Shown here: positions 32,765 through 42,899 of the stretch, one piece after another
Layout of the letters: every line of letters begins with the position of its first letter
How positions within the stretch are numbered: position 1 is the stretch's first letter
Assembly (NCBI RefSeq): GCF_017591435.1
Contig: NC_059259.1
Span: forward strand, 1,561,332 to 1,625,331
Direction of reading: 5' to 3'
Length of the DNA stretch: 64,000 bases
Source: Portunus trituberculatus
Lineage: Eukaryota; Arthropoda; Malacostraca; Decapoda; Portunidae
Made by a program: the position numbers and the translations under genes
Notes under the pieces: generated by a model
Database searches by the model: none
Told to the model about the DNA's origin: nothing
The model's input: only the letters and a program-made list of their open reading frames with translations

Positions 32765-33999
32765 AGCCTTCCATATCCTGAATCTGCTCGGAATCATGCC
32801 AAGTCTGTTCTTCAACTTGCCAAACACTCCTCCCTAAACAGAAAATGTCAAGATCTTTCAAACTCAAACTGCCTTGTCTGTTTTTTAAAAGTTTGACCGT
32901 TCCAATTCCTCAAGCTACCGCTTTTAATTCTTTAATCTCTTGCTCATCTAAAGTTTTTTAATCTCTCCTTAACAGAAAGATTATAAAACATCTGTCATTT
33001 CCTAATCTTCTATCTGATTGCCAATATCTGGCTTCCGTCAAGGCTGCTCTACTACCGATCTGACTTTCCTTACTGAGTCTTGGTTATCCTCTTTTTGAAA
33101 TTTTGGTGTAAATTTTGATGTTGCCTTACACACATCAAGACCTTTTGATAGAGTCAAGCCCAAAGCCTTGATCTCCAAATTGCCCTCCAATGCAGTGACT
33201 TCCAACCTTTGTACTTTGGAGGAACCCATAATAATTTTTCTTGTTCCATGGAACCCCTATATATGGTATACGGGTGTCTTCTTAAGAGCAGTAACTCCTG
33301 TTCACGCATATCATTTGTTCTCATGACTATATACATGGTAGTACCTGACACGTACGAGTATGTTGGTGTCTTGGAAGTGTTTGTAACTTGTTGTTGAGTA
33401 GGAATTATGAATTATGAATTAAGATCACAGTCATTTTGTAACAACACTTCAAAATTTTACAGGTTTCTCGCGGAACCCCTGGTGATGGTAGGCGGAACCC
33501 TGTATTCCGCGGAATCCCGGTCGAGAATCACTGTTCTAATGGCTTTTATCCTTTTCTGTGCAACATCATCCCAAGTTTCCTCTCCGACCGTTCTCTTGTT
33601 GCTGTGGTAGACGGCTACTGTTGTTCTCCTTAACTTATTAACAGTGGCATTCTTCAGGCTTTTGTCCTGTCTCTCACTCTTCCTATTATTCATCAATAAT
33701 CTTCTAAGCCAAGCTTCTTGCCCTATCCACTCCTAAGTTCATCCTATCACCCTACACTTTCCTACGTCTTTTCAGAGACGACCAAACCTTCAGGATGTAA
33801 ACATATCATGCAGGGACGCTACAGAACGCCTGACTTCTGATCTCTCTTTTTCTGAATGAGATAGAGAAAACCTAATAGTGTTCAATATCTCAAAGACTCA
33901 ATATCTCCATCTATAGTATCTACGTACTTGGTACAACCTTCTAAACAACTTTTCCCTCTTCAATAACACTCTTCTGTTCCTCTTCTACTCGTATACTAA
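32762..33999 (+). pseudogene. Jockey-like LINE 1, RT region with MITE (unit 2)
   Basis: Same decayed frames as at 13139. Broken by the MITE at 33193 and by the outer TIR element at 34000. Confidence 0.8.
33193..33533. mobile_element. hAT-type MITE (unit 2)
   Basis: Flanks are CTCCAATG (33185-33192) and TTCTAATG (33534-33541). Same insertion as in unit 1. Confidence 0.85.
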
Positions 34000-34274
34000 G
34001 AGGGTACCACACTGGCCTATGATACGCCAAAAAGTGGGTCATAGTTCTTGGTGCGAAAGCAGGAACATTATTACACACAATCTGTTCGCGTTCTTGCTAT
34101 GCTAGGCAAACGGCCCAGCAACCAAGACCAAACCTTATCAAAACAAACCAGAACAAAACCATGCCGCTTATACCTCAACATGTGCTTCATGCTGGAATTG
34201 CATTTGCACTTCCTATTATTCAGGAAAACAAAGAAAGAAAAAATCTAGAGGAGAATCGAGAAGGCAGAATGATC

Positions 34275-34278
<4 letters not shown>

Positions 34279-34364
<86 letters not shown>
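34279..34364. repeat. (AT)n left of the inner element
   Basis: Dinucleotide tract of about 43 units. Confidence 0.95.
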
Positions 34365-34369
<5 letters not shown>

Positions 34370-34371
34370 TG

Positions 34372-34417
34372 TGAGTATTGAGTGGTATAGGAAAACACAA
34401 GTTGAGACAAGGTACTT
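34372..34417. repeat. Inner terminal inverted repeat, left
   Basis: It runs TGAGTATTGAGTGGTATAGG through ACACAAGTTGAGACAAGG to TACTT. Its reverse complement lies at 38632-38675 with a 2-nt gap and one mismatch. Confidence 0.9.
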
Positions 34418-34453
34418 TATTCTCTAACGTTTCGGTCACAAGACCATCCTCAG
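34416..34453 (-). other. Hammerhead-like hairpin and AATAAA signal
   Basis: The minus strand reads CTGAGGA, T, GGTC-TTGT-GACC (4-bp stem, 4-nt loop), GAAAC, then 14 nt later AATAAA. CUGANGA...stem II...GAAA is the hammerhead ribozyme core, reported in Penelope-like elements. One extra U between CUGAGGA and stem II breaks the canonical fold, and no convincing stem I was found, so catalytic activity is doubtful. The AATAAA is a plausible polyadenylation signal. Confidence 0.4.
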
Positions 34454-34618
34454 AGAGAGTGGACAGGCAAGGAAATAGGAATAGGAATATAGATAGAAAA
34501 AGCGGAGGGGGAGAAGTGTGGATAGGGGAAGAATAGGTGGGTGATAAGAAGGGAGCTTTAGTACGAGAGTAACGTCACTGGGGCTTGACCCAGACGCAAG
34601 ATGATGATGTGTTGTGAG

Positions 34619-35668
34619 CTACTCTTCTTCAGCAGAGGTGGTGCAGTATTTCTTCAGCGTCGTTGAGTCGGTGGGCAGGAGAGACAAGGTCTTGTCAAGT
34701 AGGGCCGCAGCGTCGGTGGTGTCAGGAGTGGAGGACGGCTACGTAATGAGTCCTCCACGGCGGGCAAGTTGGCGGATTGTTCTGGTTGGTTGTCCGCTTC
34801 TTCGTGTCTAGCTGGTTCTTGTCGTATCCCTTCTTTATGATATCTGAGAAGGTTATTTTGTTGGGCGGTGTGTCTTCACGTCTGGTGCCCGTGTTCTTCC
34901 TTCTCAGTAGGTAGTGGATGGTGTGAAGTTCCTCCGCGTTGTCCTGGTCAGTCGTCTCACTCTGTGGGCTTGGCTGGGGAGTCAGTTCAGCTTCGGCTGC
35001 GGGTGTTTTGGAGGTAGAGTTCTTCTTTTTTTTTCTTTGGTGTTGTCCAGCCTTCTTCGTCTGCTGGTGGAGGCTTGACAGGTGAAAGTGGCTGGTCGGA
35101 GTCGCTGCCTTCCACGTCGACGAACTCATCTTCTTCCTCGTCATCCCCGATGGTCGCAACCTCTTCCGCTGGGCCTTCACGACAAGGTTGAACGTCGTCT
35201 TGGCGAGACGGCTGGTGGCTTCTCGGCGGTTTTGGTGTGTAGGAGTATAAGGTTCTGAACGCTTGTGTTGGGATCCTTATACCGAGTAGACTATTGTGCT
35301 TAAGCAGGAGTGGGGTAAGAGCTTGCAAGCGACGGACGTTGCTGCCAGCAAGGACTTTAGCCATGCAGATGCAAGCTGATATCTTGGCTTCCATATCCCA
35401 CATCCTGAGGGGTGATTTTAAGCTTGAAGCACATGGTTTGGTGGTGTTGTTGCCGGTCCTCGCGGTATATCGGGCCTTCGGTCCTTTGTCTCCCTCGCAG
35501 ACGGTGAACTGTACCTTATCACCTTCGCGAGGGAGACGTCTTTGTAGGGACCGCTTTAGGCCGGTAAAGTGTACAAAAACATCTGTTTTTGTACTGGAAT
35601 CGCTGATGAAACCGAAGCCACGCTTGTAGTTGTACCACTTGATCTGGCCGTGATGCTGCTGGCTTGCC
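34619..35668 (-). pseudogene. Cold-shock ORF 2 (unit 2)
   Basis: The cold-shock frame matches that at 14963-16014 and lacks an ATG because of the A-run. The C-terminal frame (ITFSDIIKKGYDKNQ, ALLDKTLSLLPTDST) is offset by the A-run near 35030 and again by a 2-nt deletion near 34733. Confidence 0.75.
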
Positions 35669-35690
35669 TTTTTTTTTTTTTTTTTTTTTA
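35669..35690. repeat. Poly-T (poly-A on coding strand) before cold-shock ORF 2
   Basis: About 21 T. The equivalent tracts at 16015-16035 and 19768-19785 differ in length. It replaces the ORF 2 start codon and could be a retained retroposition tail or slippage. Confidence 0.9.
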
Positions 35691-36165
35691 GTGGGGATAG
35701 ACAGTGGGGATGAAGGAAGTGGTAATAAGGTGGAAGATGAAAGGTTTGGTGAAGATATGAAAGAAAGTAGAAGAGAAAAAGGAGACGGGCTGACCGTCAT
35801 TGCTGAGTGGTGATGATAGTTATTTGATTTATTGATCTTGCCATAATCGAATCGAATTGAATATAGATAGAAAAGGCAGAGGGGGAAGTGGGGATAGGGG
35901 AAGAATAGGTGGGTATTAAGAAGTGAGCTTTAGTAGGAGAGTAAAGTCGCTGGGGCTTGACCCAAGCGTAAGGTGATGTTGGGTGTTGTTGAGCAGCGTC
36001 GTTGAGTGGATGGGCGGGGCGTGGAGGCAGGGCCCAGTCAAGGAGAGCTGTAGCGTTGTTGTTGGTGGCGTCAAGAGTGGAGATGTTTAGTTCTGCTGGT
36101 TGGTTCTCTGTCTCATCCTTTCGTCCTTGTTTTTTCTTCTTCTTGTTCTTGCTCTTGGTTGTTGT

Positions 36166-36783
36166 CTAGCCTTCTTCATTTGGAGGGGGCTCGACGTCTG
36201 GAGGTGGCTGGTCCGAGTCGCTGCCTTCCACATCTACGATCTCGTCTTCCTCCTCTTCCTCGACGGTCGGAGCCTCTTCCACTGGCTCTTCAACTGGCTC
36301 TTCACGGCAAGGGTGAACGTCGTGGAGAAGCGGCTGGTGACTTTTTGGCGGTTTTGGTGTGTGGGAGGCTCCGAAGGCTTGTTGTGGTATCCTTATGCCA
36401 GGTAGATTGTTGTGCTTCAGCAGGAGTGGGATAAGGACTTGCAAGCGACGGACATTGCTGCCAGCGAGGGCTTTTGCCGTGCAAATGCCAGCTGTTACCT
36501 TAGCTTCCATATCCCAACTCCTGCGAGGTGGTGTGGAGCGTGAAGCACATGCCTTGGAGCTCTTGCCGTTCCTCGAAACATCTCGGGCCTCTGGTCCTTT
36601 GTCTCCGTTGTGGATGGTGAAGTGAACCATGTCACCTTCACGAGGGAGACGTTTTTGTAAAGACCTCTTCAGGCCGGAGAAGTGTACAAAAACATCTGTT
36701 TTTGTACTCAGGTCGGTGATGAAGCCGTAGCCGCACTTGAAGTTGTACCACTTCAGCTGGCCGTGGTGCTGCTGGCTTGCCAT
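36166..36783 (-). CDS. Cold-shock (Y-box-like) domain protein, ORF 1 (best copy)
   Basis: An intact 205-codon frame; the ATG at 36783 is chosen because upstream in-frame codons give only TTG. Residues 8-65 are a cold-shock domain: GQLKWYNFKCGYGFITDLS with RNP1 KCGYGFI, RNP2 VFVHF (about 30-34), then LKRSLQKRLP, EGDMVHFTI and GDKGPEARDV. Residues about 85-140 (SWDMEAKVTAGICTAKALAG, LIPLLLKHNNLPGIRIP) are shared only with ORF 2. The tail is acidic (EEEEEDEIVDVEGSDSDQPP). Y-box proteins bind mRNA and single-stranded DNA; here it lies inside a mobile element downstream of RT. It ends at TAG where ORF 2 has TGG. Retention of an open frame across copies is suggestive, but the copies are too recent to prove selection. 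Confidence 0.7.
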   Translation of the reverse strand: MASQQHHGQLKWYNFKCGYGFITDLSTKTDVFVHFSGLKRSLQKRLPREGDMVHFTIHNGDKGPEARDVSRNGKSSKACASRSTPPRRSWDMEAKVTAGICTAKALAGSNVRRLQVLIPLLLKHNNLPGIRIPQQAFGASHTPKPPKSHQPLLHDVHPCREEPVEEPVEEAPTVEEEEEDEIVDVEGSDSDQPPPDVEPPPNEEG

Positions 36784-37356
36784 CTTGCCCAAGACATAAA
36801 TTCAAATTCAAATTCAAATTTTTAGTAGAAAAGTTGGGATACAAAGGAGTAGGGGGGTGGGATAGGGAGAGTGGGGCTTATAAAGAAGGTGAAATATTGA
36901 AATACAGTAGAAGAGTGAAAGTTTCTGGGCAGTCCGGGAAGCTGCTTTTTAATAGTGATGAAGATAAACATATAAGATATTGTTGACATATATAAGATTA
37001 CAATGGTGAGGATTTAATGAGATAAGCTAATGATAGCTAGATACATATATGTACATTCACACACATATAGTGAGAGGGGATGGGATATCAATGGAGAAAC
37101 AGGGTTTGTAAGGAGGAGGTGATGAAGATCGGATGTGGAGGAGAGCAAGGGTGAGTTTGTAGAGAGGTCGTGAGGACTGGAATAAAGAGTAGAAACAAAA
37201 GGAAGGGGGGAAAATACAGGTATGTTATCAGAGACGAGAGGAAGAGATTTACATACATAATAAACTAGATATATACAATAGGCATTCGGAGATAAATATA
37301 TATAGTGGTTATTGTACACGATGGTGAACACAATATTCTTTCCTGACCTGGCTCAT

Positions 37357-38538
37357 CTACCGGTATCGAGGCTCCAGGTCAGGGTCTCGCTCTAGTGCTA
37401 GCAGGCTCCACGGAAACCATGCGTGTTGCTGCTGACGGGCATCTTGGTGCAGCTCACGAAGGGAGTTGTATTGCTCCCAGCCCAAGTCTTGCAGGCGTTG
37501 CCAGACTCCGACTGCGAGGTCATGCAGTCTGACATTAAGGGCTGGGACAGAGGCCTCGATGTGCATGGCTTCCGCCGTACAGAAGTCATCCCATCGGATG
37601 TCCAAGGCGAACCGTAGTGCTGCGTTCTGTACTCTTTGGAGCCTGCTGATGGCGGCCCTGCTGAGAGCGTGAGTGGGGACAGGGGGGTACATCAGTACCG
37701 GGAGCACCAGAGTCTTGATGAGGCGGAGTTTTAACCTGGGCTCCAGGTCCCGGAACCTGTAGAGGGACTCCAGGGCATGCTTGGCTTGGCGGACCCTACT
37801 GTTAATGTGGGAGGAGTAGCCTCTTCCCGAGACTTTGAGGCCGAGGAACCTCCCACTGGGACTGAAGTCAACCAGCTCCTCTTTGACCAGCAGGGGTGTC
37901 AAGTTGTGAGTGGCCAGGGCTATGACGGCGAATTTGTGATGATTGGTTTGAATTCGCCATTCAGCCTCATAGGTGTTGACTCTGGCAATTTCTCTCCCGG
38001 TCCTGGAATTCAGCATCCTGAAGGACCTACCTGGGTGGTACACGAGCTGGGTGACGTCGTCTGCATACTGAACATTGAGACCAGCAGCAGACTCAGGGCA
38101 GTCCCGGGTGTAGATGGTGTACAGTGTAGGGGAGAGTACACTCCCCAGGGGGACGCCAGAGCAGAGAGGAAACGGCCGTCCAGCGCAGCCACCCACCTTG
38201 ATGCTGGCCATCCTGTCCTCCAGGAAGTCGCAAAGCAGACGCTCTACGGGGCCCGGAAGCCCCAGGTGTAGGATCTTGTACTTGAGGCCAAGATACCACA
38301 CTTTGTCGAATGCTTTGCTGACATCCCGGAGGACGAGGTTGCATCGGCTGCCCGATGCCTCCTAGACCACCAGAGTCTCGGTGACAACTGCGATGGCGTG
38401 GGTCGTCCCCATCCCACTCCGGAATCCATACTGCCCTGACTGTAGGCGCCAGCTCCCTCCAGGTGGCCTCGCAGGCTCCTCGTGATCACCCTCTCCAGCA
38501 TCTTTCCTGGGGTCTCCAGGAGCGAGATCTCTTGCCAT
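37357..38538 (-). pseudogene. Jockey-type reverse transcriptase without endonuclease (best copy)
   Basis: From 38301 a 314-codon frame runs through the palm: YLGLKYKILHLGLPGPVERL, CSGVPLGSVLSPTLYTIYTR and the catalytic box QYADDVTQLV, all intact. It continues to the thumb/C-terminal domain (HINSRVRQAKHALESLYRF, LPVLMYPPVPTHALSRAAIS) and stops at 37357. Upstream, ISLLETPGKMLERVIT, QYGFRSGMGTTHAI and VSKAFDKVW are present, but there is a TAG in VV*EASG and a frameshift near 38440. No endonuclease or ORF1 precedes it. The RT motifs are jockey-clade, not Penelope. The protein would make cDNA; this copy is inactivated. Confidence 0.8.
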
Positions 38539-38554
38539 AACGGAAAATGGCAGT

Positions 38555-38614
38555 TTATATACTGTATTGGCGAGTCAGCCTGCCGGGTGGGTGTGTATGA
38601 TGGCCCGTGATTGG
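38555..38614 (-). promoter_or_regulatory. CCAAT/TATA-like leader of the composite element
   Basis: On the minus strand CCAAT boxes at 38610-38614 and 38566-38570 precede TATATAA (38561-38555), and an ATG follows at 38538. Spacing is plausible for a Pol II promoter, though CCAAT-TATA is close. The same arrangement stands in all three units (TATATAA near 22627 and 53516). Confidence 0.35.
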
Positions 38615-38631
38615 CGGAAATCAGAGATGGT

Positions 38632-38671
38632 AAGTACCTTGTCTCAACTTGTGTTTTCCTATCACTCAATA

Positions 38672-38675
<4 letters not shown>
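38632..38675. repeat. Inner terminal inverted repeat, right
   Basis: AAGTACCTTGTCTCAACTTG to CACTCAATATTCA, the partner of 34372-34417. Confidence 0.9.

Positions 38676-38760
<85 letters not shown>
38676..38760. repeat. (AT)n right of the inner element
   Basis: Dinucleotide tract of about 42 units. Confidence 0.95.
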
Positions 38761-38764
<4 letters not shown>

Positions 38765-39005
38765 TTTTTAGATTGATGAAATATTATTTAATGTACCTAT
38801 ATGAAATATTTAGGCACCTTCTTTTCAGCTTGAACAAAAGGTTTTTATTACATATCTTATGTTTATCATTTTATTAGGATAGCATATGGAGAACTGGAAA
38901 GGAAATGAAGCCATCCCAACTTTGCTCCGCTAATCTCAAGAAAGTTGCAGCCACCTAGAGCGAATGTTCCTCCTTCCACGTATCGTAGGCCAGTGTGATA
39001 CCCCC

Positions 39006-39368
39006 TTAAAAGTTCTCAGTCTGTCCTTTACTTATAATCTACACTGCAAACTTCATATCTCATCTGTTGCTAATACACCTTCTGTGAAGTTAGGCATTCT
39101 GAGTCATCTCTGCCAATTTTACTCACTTTCCCAATTGTTGACACTGTACAAGGGCCTTATCCACATACAGTATATGTATGCAGTACTCTTCGCATGTAAG
39201 GCAGGGTTCCACTTACACAGTTCTATTAGATTGGGTGAAATCTAAAGTTTGTCTTTTTACCAATTCCTTTCCTCTGACTGACTGTCTTCAGATTCTTTCT
39301 CACAACCGCAAAGCTGCTTCTCTTGCTATGTTGCACCACTATTTCCATGACAACTGCACTTTTAAGGC
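39006..39368 (+). pseudogene. Jockey-like LINE 1, C-terminal part resumed (unit 2)
   Basis: Continues the frame broken at 33999 (VLSLSFTYNLHCKLHISSVA ...). Confidence 0.8.
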
Positions 39369-39705
39369 GGTGCCACACTAGCACTTTTCCGTCAACTTAT
39401 TCTGTCAGCTTTCTGAAGACTGTCGACTTTTGACAACGTTTCTCGTCACACACAAGCTTGCTTCCGCCTCTGTCGCGTTTGTCAGCTGTAAACAAACATG
39501 GCTGCCCCTTCACCCCCAGCAATTTTGCCGTTCCTATTTTTGGCATCTAATGCTCTCTATGAGCAACTATTCAGAAAGCATTATGCACTAGCTGATAAAG
39601 AACAGAGCAGCTCATCTTAGCTAGTTCCTACTTAGTTCTGCCTTGGAGCGTCGCAGTCCCAGAGAAATGTAAATAAATAACTGAGCCACTTTTCACTGCT
39701 ATGCT
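39369..39705 (+). mobile_element. Putative DNA-transposon end with short ORF (unit 2)
   Basis: Same as 23431-23760, including the 40-codon ORF beginning MAAPSPPAIL. Confidence 0.4.
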
Positions 39706-39736
39706 ACAAAAAAAAAAAAAAAAAATGAATAAATAA

Positions 39737-39740
<4 letters not shown>

Positions 39741-39826
<86 letters not shown>
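39741..39826. repeat. (AT)n
   Basis: Shorter than the equivalent tract in unit 1. Confidence 0.95.
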
Positions 39827-39830
<4 letters not shown>

Positions 39831-40547
39831 TTATATTATTTATTAAGATACTATTAAGTTGGCATTATAGTACCATTCCAATCAGCAACAAAAACAAAAT
39901 AAAATCAATGTAATAATGTTGATTAGAAACCATAGATCTTAAAGATACACACAACATTCTTGATTTTTTCCTTACCTCTAATCCTTCTGCTTATGCTGTT
40001 ACCTTATCTTCTCCATTAGGCTCCTCCGACCACAATCTCACTTCTGTATCTTGTTCTGTTTCTCCAATTCCGCCTCAAGATCCCCGAAGTGGAGGTGTTT
40101 CTGCCGTTTTGCTTCTGCCGGTTGGGGAGACCTGAGGAGGTAATATGCTGATTTTCCCTGGAATGATTACTGTTTCCGTGTCAGAGACCCATCTGTGTGT
40201 GCTGAAAGCATTAAAGAGGTGATAGTGTCTAGCATGGAGGCGCACATTCCTCATTCTTATTCTCAACCTAAACCTTCTAAACACTGGTTTAACACAGCCT
40301 GTTCTCGTGCTATACATGATAGAGAGGTTGCCCACAAAAAGTATTTGAGTCTTCCATTTCCTAAATCTCATCTCTATATCTATGCCCGGAATCATGGCAA
40401 GTCTGTTCTTCAACTTGCCAAACAGTTTTTCATAAATGGAAAATACCAAAATCTTTTCAAACTCCAACTCCCCTCCTGATTTCTGTCATCTGCCCAAAAA
40501 ATATCCAATAGCTTTACCTCATAACATAACATATAATATAAATAATA

Positions 40548-41082
40548 GGATAACAAAGGGCTACCAGGGCCCATCTAGGTTATCCTGTATCAGTCGCACA
40601 GCGACCTCGTCATCAGTACTTAAAGATACACTTACAAGTACACAATACATTATATAATAATTCTAAATATTTGGCCCATTAACAGGGCTAAGTCCTGCAG
40701 CGAATTCCTCTACAATCTGTGATCCCCATACATGAGGATCATGTCTTGTTTAACTATAGTATATTTCTTATAAAAACTATCATGCAGCGCTATACATAAT
40801 TATAAATCTAATAAATTTAAGTGCTTATCTAATCTGTTTTTAAACATTGTCAAACTACTGCTATTTACAACCCTCTCTGGCATGCATTCCAGAAGTCTAC
40901 CACCCTATTACTAAAGAAATATTTTCTTATATCTAACCTGCAGCCTTGCTTTCTAATCTTCCTGCCATGATTTCTAGTCCTACTTCCCTCCTCTAAGATA
41001 AAAAAAAAAGATCTCACATCTATGTAGTTTGTATCTGAGAACATTTTAAATACTTCTTCATCTTTCCTTCCTGTATTTCATC
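40548..41082 (-). pseudogene. CR1-like LINE C-terminus and 3' UTR (unit 2)
   Basis: As at 24325-24855. An A-run and a lost A in GGCATGCATTCC disrupt the frame. Confidence 0.8.
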
Positions 41083-41988
41083 CTGATGGCACCACTGCCA
41101 TCTCTTCTCTCTCTAAAGCTGTCTCAAACCTTTGCTAACAAGTCCTTCTTGGATGATTCTGGCTTTGTTCCTCCCTCTCCTCGTCCTTCTGAATATTTCA
41201 TGCCTACAATTAAAGTTCTTCGTAATGATGTTTTCCATGCCCTAGCTGGCCTAAACCCTCAGAAAGTTTATAGACCTGATGGGGTCCCTTGTATCGTTCT
41301 CAAAAACTGTGCTTCTGTGCTTGCACCTTGCCTAGCCAAACTGTTTCAAGTATTTCTATCGACTTCTACCTTTCCTTCCTGCTGAAAGTTTGAGTAAATT
41401 CAGCCTGTTCCTAAAAAGAGTGATCTTTCTGATCCCTCAAACTACCGTCCTATAGTTTTAATTTCTTGTTTGTCTAAAGTTTTTCAATCTATGCTCAACA
41501 GGAAGATTATTAAACATCTGTCACTTCACAATCTTTCATCTGATCGCCAGTATGGCTTCCGTCAAGGTCGCTGTACTAGTGATTCTCTGGCTTTCCTTAC
41601 TGAGTTTTGGTCATCCTCTTTTTGAGATTTCGGTGAAACTTTTTCTGTCGCGTTAGATATATCAAAAGTTTTTGATAGAGTCTGGCACAAAGCTTTGATT
41701 CCAAAACTGCCCTTTTACGGTTTCTATCCTTCTCTCTGCAACTTTATCTCGAGTTTCTTTTCTTACCGTTCTATTGCAGCCGTGGTAGACAGCCACTGGT
41801 CTTCTCCTAAATTTGTTAATAGTTGTATTCTTCAGGGTTCTGTTCTGTCATCCACTCTCTTTCTATTATTCATTAATGATCTTAACCAAACTTCTTGCCC
41901 TATCTACTCCTACGCTGATAATATCACCCTTCAGGAAGTCATCAGATCACGCAGGGACGCCACAGAACGCCTGACTTCTGATCTTTTA

Positions 41989-42160
41989 AGGGTGGCAGTG
42001 GCGCAGTGGATAGGATAAGGTGAGCGTGGGATCGGTGATATGGGCCCTAATATGGTTACCACTATAAATAAAATTGCCTGCGCCACTAATGGGCGGAAGC
42101 TGAACAGCGCTTCTCACATATACTCTTCAAGTATGCCTACAGGCGCTATTGGACATAACA
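41989..42160 (+). mobile_element. tRNA-like SINE fragment (unit 2)
   Basis: Same insertion as 25763, with a 6-bp duplication (GGATAGGATAAGG) just after the A box. Confidence 0.5.
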
Positions 42161-42899
42161 TAAAAAAAGAAATAATAATAATAATTAAAAAGAAAAAAAA
42201 ATTCTGATTGAAGCAGAAAAATACTTGATAGTTTTCAATACCTCAAAAATTTAATTCCTCCATCTATTAACTCGACACAACCTTTCAGACAAGTATCCCC
42301 TCTTCTGTAATGACACTTGAGTATCTTCTACACTGAATATCCTCGGCCTATCCTTTGCTCATAATATTAACTGGAAACATCACATCTCATCTCTTGCTAA
42401 ACAGCTTCTACGAAGTTAGGCGTTCTGTGGCGTCTCCGCCAGTTTTTCTCGCCCCTCCAACTGCTAATTATATAAGGGCCATATCCGTCCTTGTATGGCG
42501 TGCTCTTCACATATTTTTTTTTTTTTGGGGGTGGTGTTCTCTCACACAGTTTTATTATGTAGGATGGAATGAAAAGCTTTTCGTCCCATCAATTCCCCTC
42601 CTCTGACTGACTATCTTCAGCCTCTTTCTCACGGCCGAAATGTTGCATCTCTTTCTATCTGTTATCGCTGTTTTTATGCTAACTGCTCTACTGATCTTGC
42701 TAACTGCATGTCTCTCCTCCTTCTGTGACCTCTCATCGCTATTCTATCCAACTCCCTAATGCAAGAGTTAACCAGTATTCTCAATCATTTATACCTTTCT
42801 CTGTTAAATTCTGGAACTTCCTGCCTGCTTCTGTACTTCCATCTTGGTACGACTTGACTTCTTTGAAGAAGGTCTCAAGACATTTGTCCCTGAATTTTG

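Larger units (their letters stand above)
34372..38675 (-). mobile_element. Cold-shock/RT composite element with terminal inverted repeats (best copy)
   Basis: 4,304 bp bounded by inverted repeats and inserted between (AT)n tracts. Minus-strand order: inverted repeat, CCAAT/TATA-like leader, RT pseudogene (38538-37357), short (TTTGAA)n, cold-shock ORF 1 (36783-36166), cold-shock ORF 2 (35668-34619), hammerhead-like hairpin, AATAAA, inverted repeat. The block is GC-rich compared with both flanks. Known jockey-clade LINEs have no terminal inverted repeats and no cold-shock ORFs downstream of RT, so this is either a composite transposon or a mobilised gene cluster. Confidence 0.75.
34000..39005. 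mobile_element. Outer TIR element carrying the cold-shock/RT cargo (unit 2)
   Basis: 5.0 kb between GAGGGTACCACACTGGCC and its inverted partner at the right end, inside the jockey LINE, whose ORF continues at 39006. Inside each end lie 270-330 bp of AT-rich non-coding sequence, then (AT)n, then the 4.3-kb inner element. Confidence 0.7.
39945..42899 (+). pseudogene. Jockey-like LINE 2, longest copy (unit 2)
   Basis: It includes the endonuclease C-terminal catalytic block (GSSDHNLTSVS, near 40017-40050), then the linker WFNTACSRAIHDREVAHKKY and SVLQLAKQFFINGKYQNLF. After the nested CR1 fragment come the RT blocks and YADN box. Stops after FPSC and in the palm make it dead. It is truncated at 42899 by the unit 2 deletion. 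Confidence 0.85.

Noticed and set aside
37357..38675. Penelope-like element, suggested by the hammerhead-like hairpin and inverted ends
   Set aside because: The RT has jockey-clade blocks (SKAFDKVW, GVPLGSVLSPTLY, YADDVT). No GIY-YIG domain is seen.
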